Assembly: GCA_037976565.1 (NCBI GenBank)
Contig: CP137674.1
Coordinates: 1,703,690-1,767,689, forward strand
Length of the DNA: 64,000 nt
Source: Mesocentrotus franciscanus
Lineage: Eukaryota; Echinodermata; Echinoidea; Camarodonta; Strongylocentrotidae
Reading direction: 5' to 3'
Shown here: positions 24,801-36,800 of the stretch, one piece after another
Layout of the letters: each line of letters opens with the position of its first letter
Position numbering within the stretch: the first letter of the stretch is position 1
Translations under genes and position numbers: made by a program
The notes under the pieces: model-generated
What the model saw: the letters and a program-made list of their open reading frames with translations, nothing else
What the model was told of the DNA's origin: nothing
Databases searched by the model: none

Positions 24801-27800
24801 TAAGCTATAAAGTCAAACAGGTTAATATGGACCTACATACATGCACATTTTATGTAAAGCAAATGCTCCTTCATCATAAAAATGTAGATAAGGAGCGAAC
24901 AAGGAAATTTAAAAAATGAAACATTAAGTCATTGGATAGGAAAATCATTACGACATTGTTATTTTATTAAAAGTCAACAGAAATGAAAGTAGAGACAAAA
25001 TTAGCGAGGGGTTCCACCTTTTGGTGCATTAAACAGAGAAACTACATTCTATTTCATTTCGAGTAAGCACGTGGACAATGAAAGTGCATGGTAATTTCAA
25101 GAGCAGGTTTGAAATTTCTCATTACGATATCTATTAATTAAGATTTTTTTTTGTATTATGATAAGACTGGTATCGTTTATCCTGACCATAGCATTCAACT
25201 TTTGGCGCTAAGGTCTCTTGAAACTCGGACCATGTTTAAGACATTTCTGCGTCCATTTTCACATTTATTTTTTTCCATTCCAAATAGAACATCATTTGCT
25301 TTAATGACATTTGTTTTTGGCAGGTTCACATTAAGATTTTCAGACAATGAGAATTTAACAAAAACTCCCCCTCTTCATCCTCCTCCCTCCCCCTTCTACC
25401 TACATTCCACACCCCTCGCTCTTTCTCCTACCCTCTCCGGTTGTAAATTAATGAAAGCGGTTCCATATCTTTGATTGTGTATGGCTCAATGATCCGGACC
25501 TATGTCAAATGCTCCGCGGTCATTTTCCACACTTGTCTACCAAACTTCACTACCCAACACCCTCTTGTTCTCTCTCTCTCTCTCTCTCCCCCCCTTTTTC
25601 TGCCCCTCTCTCCCCTTCTCATATATCTCCTTATCCAACTCCTCTATCTCTCTTTCTCCTAATCCCTCTACCCCCTCTCTCTCTCTCTCTCTCTCTTTAT
25701 CAAGATCTCCCCGACCCCCTGTCTTTCTCCTTGTCTCTTACATCACCTCTCTCTCCCTCGCTCTCTTTCGCTCTCTATCACACAAACACACACACACAAG
25801 CACACACTCATACTTTTTCTGTATCCTACTTTATAAAATTAAATAGCTTTGATTGATGTTTTAAAAAAAATAACTATTATAGGTATAGGTGAGTTTTAAA
25901 ATTAGATTATTTTCTCTACTTTTCTAGCAGGGCTAAATGGGTACCTAGCAACTGCACGGTTAGAACAGGATTAATGATTGTGATTATGATATCATATGTA
26001 TATTAAAATTATTTGTTTAATGCATTGTTTAGAGCGTATCTACATTGACTACGGCTATCCACTGGACCAGTCACTGAGTTACTTTCAGTACAGATTTCTT
26101 GCTTGGTTCACTATAAAACTTGATACGGGGTTTCCTATCAGCTCCGGCCGGCTTTACACCTACATCACTGTAAGTATTACATTCAGCATTCAATATGATA
26201 TGTCCTCCGGTTCACTCACTCGACTCTCAATCCAAGGGTTAAGAATCCCAGCCCGGCACTTATATGGCTTCTATTTAAATATGGATGTGTCCTTGTATAA
26301 TGGTACATTGACTCTCAATCCAAGCCCGGTACTAACATCCGTTCTCAAGACATTAGGGACTTTTAGATTTTACACGACGAGAACGTGGACTGCCACGGTG
26401 ACATCTTTTTAAGATAATGTGACGTCCTTTTAAGGCACTGTCGGGCACGGGCCAGTCAGTGCCTTGAAAGAATGGCACACGTGGCAGTCCACTACGTCGA
26501 CGTGCAAATCTAAAAGTCCCTATTATTCCGCATCTGTCCCTTTCAACCCATGTGTAAATGGATACCCGGCAATTGATTGATTAATCATACTTGCAGGGCC
26601 CTCATGAAGAACAGCATCGATGCTTATGAGGCTTTCCGGGGTAAAAACAAATATTAATAATTTCATCATCACCTACCCTCATTGTTATTATTATATTGTA
26701 TGGCTCAGGCCAAGGGAAAAAGAGAGAATATATGCGAATGAGTGGTGTGCGGAGGTGTGTGAGTGTCTGGATGTGTGTGTGTATGTTTGGTTGTCTTCAA
26801 TTTGGATGAGTGGATGTGTATGCGTGTGTGCATCTGTGTGTGGTAGTGGATGAATATTTCAGCAGATCTGCAGTGCATTTCTACCAATAGAACTTCGGTT
26901 TATCCTATATTTCAGTTATTCAGTGCAGCTTTATTCTTTAATTTTGTACTCTTAATTTCGCATTCAAATTGATATAAATTGCTACATTTACAAGCTATCT
27001 CATTTTTTTTTGTTTTTTGTTTTTTGTTGGGGGGGGTAATTTTACAGACCTTTCAGAGATTAAGATAAGACATTTAGCCATGGGCTGCCTTTTAGTATAA
27101 GGCCTCTGTAACAAAGAGCTTTGATGGCAAAGTGCGGTTAGTCCCACAACTCAGCACTCGTTTATACCTCAGTAACATCTACAAGGCAGAGACCACACCG
27201 ATAACAGACCAAAAAATATGGCAATGCCTTTAAAGGGACTTGGTAACAATGTTCTGATGAGAGAAAATGGTGTTAGGGTAGTGACTTCAGTGCTAGATGT
27301 ACGATTAAAGATAATCTAAAAGTTTGAGTGAAAACAGACCATTTTTAAGGATAAAAATTGAGAAAAATTGATCTGTTAGATTCCTGAATTCTCCCAACTA
27401 TGATATTATGATTTAATTTAATTCTAGTTCAATATAAATTGTCACGAAGCTATGAGCACCTTGCATATGGTGGATATGTGCGGTATATAAATATCCGATA
27501 TTATTATCCGATATTATTATATAGCATTCCAAACTTTTAATTGTTGACAGATTTTTAAAAACCTGTTTTATGTCTTATTTTGATGGAGAAATGGTTGAAG
27601 AATTCAAAAAATTGTTTGGGAGAATTTACTGTTAAAGGGGGGCGCACAGTGACGCCCTCAAAGAAAACCATAAATATCTTTGTGGTTTGAGATTAAGATT
27701 TGTTGCATGTTAGAGGGTTAGTACGGTAGAAGGAATATAATAAGTTACATTTCATACAAAAATTACGCAGTTTTTTCATCAACCTTCAACAATGTTACCG

Positions 27801-30800
27801 GTCCACTTTAATGGCCAAAAAAATGATCGCTGTGGAGTCAATACAGTATCGGTTTGGCTGTGTGGTCAAGTTAATAATTTATGCATACTCTTAACATCGA
27901 CCGAGAATTCATATTCATTTCCTCTTTGTGTACATTTTTTTTTATGAAATATAAAATATGTTTTCTCTTTGCCTTACTCGTACAGTTCACATCGACGGGA
28001 ATGATTCATTTTTCAACCTACTATCCACGCCGTTATTCACTTTTGAAATACATCAACCCGTCTACGTTTAGTTTCTTCGATCAGCTCTTTGCAGACCCGG
28101 CCATTGCGGTATTTGGTGCCCCGGTTGATCTCTACCGGGGTAACCCTAAGATCTACTACCAGGTGAGAATACCTCAGTCAAACCGCCAAACCGACTGCAT
28201 ACCGATCCATATCCGAGACAATCTAAAGAGTCATACAGATTGATTTATAAAGTTCTGAGAACCTATAAACTTTCTGTACTTCATACAATTTCACAATATC
28301 ATTTGTCCAATATAATTTGTCTGGAATTGGTAAAATAACCAAAGTTCTACGGTTGGTCTCACGACTAATGGATGTTAGTTCTTTAATTCTGATAGAAGCT
28401 GGACGTACATTTCATACTGTACCACCTCCATTTAAAATTCGTGGCAAGATTACTCAGCTTTAATACCAGGATACAACCCCATATGGAAATAACAGGTAAA
28501 CTAACTGTACAACAAGGATACAGGAATTTTCAGCCTGCCCTTTGTACCTAACTATCATGGGAAGATTTTCTACTACTAATATGCCCGAGGATACTTTGGA
28601 TTCAGCAGTGTCGCGCCGCCGCGCCGCACAGTAGGCCAGGGATGAACCAAATGGCGCCAAAAGTCATTTTTTGTGATTTTCTTTTTTCTCTTTCTATAGC
28701 CCAGTTGAAAGAAAATACATTGAAGAATCCAACATATATTCACAGTTTTTAATAGTGCCAAAAGGGACTTATGTTATAAATCTTTCAATTTAACATGAAG
28801 TTTTTAAGTAATTGATATGAAATTGCTCTCACATATACCTGATAGGTCATTTTACTGCATGAATGGGCTATAAAATTGGATAGAAACACAATCTTAATAA
28901 TAAATTATAGGGTACTTCAGTGAAAAATGGACTAATTATCCATGTTTTTTATAAATCCAGAGGAAATGTTTAGATTTCCAGGGATTTCCACTTTTAATTT
29001 TCTCTGATGTCGAAGCTTTAAGTTGATACCAGATTTGGCTTCCGTCTTCCGCATTTTGTTTATGTTAGAGCCGATTTTCCATGCCACATTGCCCCTGAAA
29101 ATGTGTTTATTTTGGTCCGCGGTGTCAGAAAATGTCACGCGCCCCCACGCGCCGTAATTTATGACCGCGAATCCTTCAGTCGCGGACCACAATAAACACA
29201 TTTTCCGGGGCAACGTGGCAAGGAAAATTTTGTTGTGTGCGTTCTTACTGCCACATTTCTTGATGGATTTCTTTCAAATTTTGTATGGAGTTGTGTCTTA
29301 GTAAAATCTACACATCTTTAGAGTTTGGTGATGCTGCCACCTGTGTTCCGCCTGTTATAGGGTTAAAGGTCGTACTTTAGGGGATATCTTGTGTCGCTCT
29401 GCAGGTCACATTTCTTGGCACATTTCTTTAAAATTTTCTATAGAGATGCATTATACTTTAATCAACACATATATTGTTTTGGTGATGCTGCTCCTAGTCT
29501 TGACAATAGTCAGACCCATTAGTGGCGATCTCTACGTCATCCTTTTGTTTCAGGGAGGGGAGAGCTAGGGGATCTTTGTCCCTCCTTCGAAAATAAGGAT
29601 GGCACAAAAATCGCTGCCAGTACCGGGGGATACATACGCATTGCGCGGCAATGGAAATTGCGATATTTCTACCTATTATTATGCTTATTATTATTATTAC
29701 CATTTTTATTAAAACTGTTGTTGTTATTATTATTGTTATTATTTATTTTATTAGTATTATTGTTGTCAATATTCTTATTAATATTATCATTGTTATTATT
29801 ATTATATCATTATCACCATTATTAATATCATTTCTTATTTTATTGTTTTAATCATTATTATTATTATTGTTATCATTTTCTTTTTCTCCTTCTTATTATT
29901 ATTTTCATCATCATCATCATCGTCATTATTACTATTATGATATTTTGTTTTTCCTAGTATGGAAACTCTCCTTCTCTGCTTGCAGCAGTGAAAGAAAGAC
30001 TGTATGGAGCTCTGTCACTTCCGGCAGGATTAGAGTCCTACCAGTTCATCAATGGAATCAACTTCATTTGTAAGGTCACTTGGGTAAATGTTCAGACTCC
30101 AGGATCAATCGCAGGACAGGAGGTAACTTTCACATCCAAATCGGTGGCGTATTCAACGTAGAGGGCAGATTCGAATTACTCCCTCTCCGTTCCGTTTGAT
30201 ACCAACATCCCCACCCCCACCCCCCACCCTAAGTCCTCCTATCTGTTATGTTATCACTTATCGTGATTATACGATACTGGGTGAAGCCACTGCTTTTTTG
30301 CCGATGGTCCATTGCAATCTGTTCCGAATCTCTTTTCTCTTTGGAGCATCGTGGTATATTGTTAGAGGAATTTGGAATTCATATACAAGAGGTCACAGGT
30401 TCAATCATTGCCAATGTTGCTCGGTGCTTACATCAGCGTTTTGAACACATTTTTCCCCTTCCACCCAGATGTATTTAATTTGTATCTGACGATGCTGGGG
30501 GAATAATAATTGCAGGACCCGCAGGAAGAGCAGTATTAATACTGATGTAGACACCGTGGGTAATAAAACCATACTGTTATTATATAATTATGTTTATACA
30601 AGAGTCACTCGTTTTTCTGGAGCTTCCAGTATCAGGGCGTTCATAGTTTAGGGAATAATATAGTGTTAGATAATTCCGAAAAATGAGAAAGAGTTCCATG
30701 TCATTTTCAGAATAATGTTTTGAAATTACAAACCCTAATTCATCTTCAGAATTATGAACCCTGTTTTATCGCTGGAAATAGAATCTTCGGAATTATGAAT

Positions 30801-33800
30801 CTTCGAGAGAGAAAAACGACATGAAACCGTATGTACACTCTCCCTCTCTCAGACCAATACCTATCAAGCAATTCTATTTACTGACGGCAGAAGAAGCGGT
30901 GTCTTGACGATGTATCAACAAGGAAGTTTTCAGTGGGATCCATACTCTAAGGCGATATCTGCTAGGATTGGTTACAACATCAAGCATGATAGACTGAATA
31001 TCTACCAGGGAAACTATCCTGCTATACGGTACGCAAGCTATCGCCCGGATCTCAGGATAGGCAGCACCGGTCTCATGGTAAGGACCATTTCCTTGAATAT
31101 AGTTAGGAATATCGTTATGTCAGGACGGCTATTACGTTCCTTTCCTAACAACATAAATCGTGAGAAATTAGACAGTAAAGATTTGTACAATAAGAACAGC
31201 CCTGCTATACGGTACGCAAGCAATCGTAAAGTAAACTGTAAGGACTATTTACTTGAATATAGTTAGGAATATCGTTATGTTTGGATGGTAATTATGTCCT
31301 TTGCCTAAAATCATGAGATATGAGTAAGACTTGGTAGAAAGTAGGATCACTATACTAAGCGCTACGTAAGCTATAGCCCTGATCTTAGAATTAGCAACAC
31401 TGGTCTCATAATAAGTATTATATACCTCTCTTTAGAAATTAAGCCATCTGATTGGTCGAATTTGGAGTCGTGATTTTAGCCATGCCCTCCTACCAGTCAA
31501 TAATTTTTTTTTTTTTTAATGCCCGCATGCCCGCCAACAGGTCAGTGGTCTTTTTAAAAATGCCCGCATGCCCGCATGCCGCCTACCGGTCAAATTTTCT
31601 TTGTGCGAGCGCGGATACCTTACAGTGTGTGTGCAATTTGGTCGCTTAGTGTGTTCGATTTCCGAATGATCGTGAAATTCAGGTAACTTTCCAGCGAAGA
31701 TTATCAGGCAGTGCCCCAGATTTTCTGTGATGTTTTAACCAATCTTTACTCAAGAAAAGGATAAGGCAAGAATTTTTTGTAGATTTATTTGTGAATTTGG
31801 TTTATAAAAGATATATGGGCTGCTATAATATTCGAGGCATGGCAGTTTCTAAACTGGCTCTCGGGGCACCGCCGCGCGCCTCGGGGTCATGACAGGATAC
31901 AACGTCCCCTTGAGCCTATAGAAACAGCCATGCCTCTCATAGCACTCAATATATCTATACTATTATCCTGAGTATAAGTAGGAATCTCGTTTTTTTAGGG
32001 CCGCTACTACGTCATTTTCCCCCCTACCTAACAATTGACATAAAATAATCAGAAATTAGTGAAAATTATTACATATTACAAGAACCCTGCTAAAAGATAC
32101 AACCAGCAAACGCCCAAATCTAAGGATCGGCAAGATAATGATAATTATAATAATAATGATAATAATAATATGAATCGCACCCTCATTCAAACCATGTTTC
32201 GCTCATACGAACAGGGGAGAGACATCTATCGTCTTGACGAAAATCCCGACTGGTACGTCAACCCGCGCCGTTACTGTCAAGATTGGTACCAGGATGATCT
32301 CTCAAAGACATCATATGCACGGAGGGCACAGCCATGTCCTTGCACCCGCTGGCAGGCCAGGATTGATCGAAGGTTTACTCGATGCAACTATCCCTACTAC
32401 GGCTATGGTTATGGCTCCGGCTATGGTTACGGATACGGATATGGGCTGCCGAGCTATTACTTTGGTGAGAAGCATTGTTTCCATGTCACTTTATGATAAT
32501 AATAACGGCCCCGTAATTATTATTACACCAGCATTGCCAGGTATACCCATATACACATGTGTCGAGAGGGGCAAATGTGGGTAAAACACCTTGCAAACAG
32601 ATGTAAACACTACACAATGAAGGATCGAAACCCGGGACCTCTTTTATGAGAGTCAATAGCTTTCGCCAATAAACCATATTGTTACTTATACAAGGCATTT
32701 TAGCTGCAAAATAAAAAGCCATATTCTGCACGCTACTCCGAATACGAAACCGGAGCGGGCAACATTTGCCATATTGCCCTTTTCCGGGTTTTCCCCGTAG
32801 ACCACTGTACTAAATTAGAGGGCAACATTCTGACATATTCCACTCTTTCTTGTGTATAGGCGTTAAAATGTACGCGTAGATATCCTGAAATGTACAATAA
32901 CTGTTGATAATCAGGATGAAACGTACAAGCAATGAAATGTGAATCATGAAATCAACCAGAAATTCACAAACAGATTGTCATATCACATTCCACCTATCAA
33001 TCAAGTAGTGAAATTGACTTCCAAGCAGGATGAAATTTACAGGTGATCAATTTACGTCACAATTACCTGTCTGAATGGCCTGAAATGAGAGGGACCGGCA
33101 AACAGACGTGAGTAAAAATCATGCTTGAAAAATTATGCTTAAAAAATGCCTTGTATAGATCATAATAATTATATTGACAGGGCTTCTTTCGGGGTACATC
33201 AGAAATATTGACCGCGCTAAGACCATATTGCCCTCGTCTTCGACTCGGGGCAATATGATCTTTGCTAGGTCAATATTTCTGATGTACCCCTCAAGCCCAG
33301 TCAATATTATACAAATAATGAATGCTTATGAGTTCAATAGTGCGAATATTTTCATGAGTTGAAAGATTAACGTTCTATTCAACGAGGCGTCAGCCGAGTT
33401 GAATAGAATTAGCGTTATCTTTCAACGAATGAAAATATTTGCACTACTGAACAAATGAAAAGACATTCATTATTTGTTTTATACAACATATTTCAACAAA
33501 TTATGCTTTGCTCCTTATATTAAAGATAAATTAAAGTTGGAGTCAGGCCTTCTCGATTACATTCAGATTGCCTTCGCGTCAGATGCGCGCAGAGCACAAT
33601 GGGATACATGCAGGGCAGAGAGAGTGTGTGTGTGCATTGAACGCAGTCTGCATATAACCAAAAATGCACGCTCGTTGAATAGTACTACGGCGAATATAAC
33701 CAAAAATGCGCGCTCGTGCAATAGTATAGTATTAATGACTGCTTTGAGAGAAATAGTTGTTTTTATACGCTCAAGGGAACGTTACAATTGTGCTATTGCC

Positions 33801-36800
33801 CGAGGCGTGCCGAGGGCAATAGCCCAATTGTAACCTTCCCGACAGCGTATAAAAACAACTATTTCTCGAATATTAAAGCAGTCATTAATACTTTTATATG
33901 CCGAAAAATAGTCAACTTACCAATCAACTGGTAGAACAGGAAGAGCAGAAATACATAGAATCTAGTTAGTGTTAGATCTAATAATATATTCAAATCTGTT
34001 GTTGAGAGGCACTGGAAAACCCATCCACTCAAGTTTTCACCCTATCAGAGACTACCCAACGTGACGAGGGGCAAATAAGCTACAAGCTTTACGTCTCTAC
34101 ATCCAAGTAAAGTAGTCTAGACTACGTCTACCGCTGTGCGGTAATGTTTAATACTCACTCAGTACAATGTCAATGACAGTAGATCTCTAGACCCCTCTAG
34201 TACACAACAATTAATGTGTGGGACTCCACTGACTGGATTTGACTATTATTAGACCTTACATTGGTGTGCTTGCTGTCAGCAGAATTAATCAAGTCTTGCA
34301 TTTGATCATCATTAAGAAGTTGAAATCTTGGGAGAGTTTCTTCAGCCATTTTGCCTTGTTTGGAATTCAGTACGATCGAGATTGCCGTACGGTCGTCTGC
34401 GCTACGATGTATTAAAAATTGATAAATTAAGCTAGCGACCGATTATTCGCACACTTATGGTGTCCGCGCTCGCTCAAACCAGTTTTTAACACGTAAACCA
34501 ATGGGTATTTCAGCAAGACTGAACCAATTTCCCGGTAATTGGAATTTTGCCGGGATTTTTTAACTATTTTTTTAAACTATTACATGGCTTTGGCATTTTT
34601 CGGGAATATTTAAAACAACGACTGCAATTTCGACCAATCAGATGGCTGGATTTCTTAAGTGAGGTATATAATATTATTTATTGAATATCACGTGACCAAC
34701 AATCCTCCAATCAAATGACAAGGATTTACTTAGGTGTTGTATAAAATATAAGTGTTCCCACTTTTCATTTTTAAATTTTGCAACAAGTATTTTCTTTTCA
34801 CCTTTTACAAAACCCTTTGACATATATTTTATCCTGAGGAGTGGCTTGCAAGAAAGATTTTGTTTTCTATTGGGAGATTCATCACTTCTTAAATGCACAC
34901 AAATGAAATAATAGGAATAATTAATAGTAGTAATAATAATAATCCGTGTTTATATAGCGCTTAATTAATAGAGATGTCTCTAAGCCCTTTATATATTATT
35001 ACACCGGTCATCGAATACAGGCTTGCCCGCATACAATGTATGCACATTCTCCACTCCCTGGGGAGCATTCCAGCCATGCGCCATTTTACAGACACAATGC
35101 TGAGCATACTACATTAACTTTCGCATTCTACTGGGTACCCATTTAACACCTGGGTGGAGAGTGGCAAATGTGGACAAACGTCTTGCCAAAGGACGTTAGT
35201 GCCCGGCAAATTTCCGAATGGACAATAAAATACTTTAATTCAATTTCCATTTCTATTTCAATTCCTTTTCTTTCAGATCATTCCAATTCCTCAACGTATA
35301 TGTCAACTACACAATCAAACTTGTTTCAATTGTTTCCTTACAGTTTCTTTCCTACTGTAATTAAGTACCCGAATTCATTTAATCACTGTCGTAGCCAGAA
35401 CTTTTGAACGGGGGTTGACACTCAAACACCTTGAATTGGATAGGATAGGATAGATATAAGTTCCAAGGATAATCTTTCTTTTCAGCGGATGATCAGAGGG
35501 GAGCATAGACCACACATGACTGTGCATTTCCTTAACCATTTTTGTCCTCTGCATTCTGTGAAAATTCTGAATAGGAGCCACCTGTTACCAGCCAAGATTG
35601 CCGTCCTTTGGTGGTGGATACCGTTGTACGTACGGTCGTTCTGCTTTGATCAGGGGTTATAGAAGTCTCTGGAGGTCCAGTCACTATCAAGCAGTGATAC
35701 CCTCCAATGCTCGATTCTTCTCTTTTTCCTATTATTCCCTTAATTACTATTATTCTTGGATTGGTGAGTACACCTACATTTCTGTGATTTTACTTGACTA
35801 ACGTTACATTTAAAGGGCGTTATAGGGATTTGCAAGGTGAATATCTCAAAACTTGTAAAGAGCCAAAATGGTGTAAAATTCATAACCGAAAACTCTCCTA
35901 ATAGTAAGGTGGCAAAATGTTCATTATTCGCAAAATTACAGTCATTTTTATTTTCAAATTTGTACTTTGCAACTTGCGGTGGTTTATTCATTCCCATTTA
36001 TTGTGTACAACATGAGGGCTTCAATTTTCACTCATAGAGAATAAACCACAGAATTTGTTGATATTAAATTGTGTACATACTTTCATAAACTCATCTTGCT
36101 GCTACAGTTAAATTTCGAGATAAAGTTTTGAAGGCTTGCTAATCCCTGATATGGGCTATTAAATGGAAGCGATTTTTACAGTGCTGACGTCTGGTTCTCT
36201 GTCTTCAATGTTTCCATGTATTTTAGAATTTCTTATAAAATTAATTCATTTGAAAAATTCTCAAAAAACATTTAAAAATTAAGTGCCAAATGTGGTGTTG
36301 TAAAATTGAAATCTTGATATTTCCTAGTTTTTCTGAGCGTTTGTTTTAGTAATGAAACGTAAATGGATTATCGTGATGCAATATTTATGTACAAAACCGA
36401 TTCTGAAACATTCGACCGCTCTTCAATTTGCTAATTGTTATCTCACATGCACGCCCCCCCCCCCTAATCTCCCTTTTTCTCTTTTTCTCTTGCTCCTCTC
36501 TCTCTCTTCCTTCTCTCTCTATTTCACTCTCCCCTTCTCTCTTTCTTCTCTCTTTCTCTCTGTCTCTCTTCATCCTCTCTCTCCTTTTCTCCCTTCTTTC
36601 TCTTTCTCTCTCTTTTCTCTGTCTGTCTGTCTGTCTCTCTATCTATCTCGTTCTGTCCTTTCTTAATCAATAAACTTCTTTTCTAAAATCGTTTTCATTT
36701 ATTCAGAGAGGGATGTCCTACCCCGTTTCTACTGCTGTGGTCTAGCTGGAGGGAATTTCTGTAACCTTTACGAAAGACGTCGTCCAAGATCTCACTGCTG

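Larger units (their letters stand above)
1..25355 (+). repeat. Tandem array of EGF-exon repeat units (exon plus introns)
   Basis: Units each carry one 117-nt EGF exon plus highly similar intron sequence. Exon-to-exon distances are mostly 711-714 bp after type A exons and 993-996 or 902 bp after type B exons. Introns share blocks such as the segment with TTTCTGCGTC and the one with GGCCACGATCTTGGAAAAGA. The array already runs at base 1, so it continues upstream. The last recognisable intron homology fades near 25355, just before CT-rich sequence. One DIRS element (1769-8059) and one 927-bp insertion (21248-22174) interrupt it. Confidence 0.93.

Noticed and set aside
1..25355. Regularly spaced near-identical repeats reminiscent of a CRISPR array
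   Set aside because: Repeats are 117-nt EGF-coding exons with splice sites and the spacers are nearly identical introns. Eukaryotic gene, not CRISPR.
25502..25856. Ser/Leu/Pro-rich ORFs over 25470-25856, 36352-36673 and 43244-43702
   Set aside because: Translations of CT microsatellites. Only the 43670-43854 part, which belongs to exon 36, is coding.
29651..29851. Ile-rich ORF near 29651
   Set aside because: Translation of an ATT repeat.
32234..32584. A second ORF overlapping exon 27 in another frame
   Set aside because: The AMOP frame has domain cysteines and phase-matched splice sites; the other frame has none.
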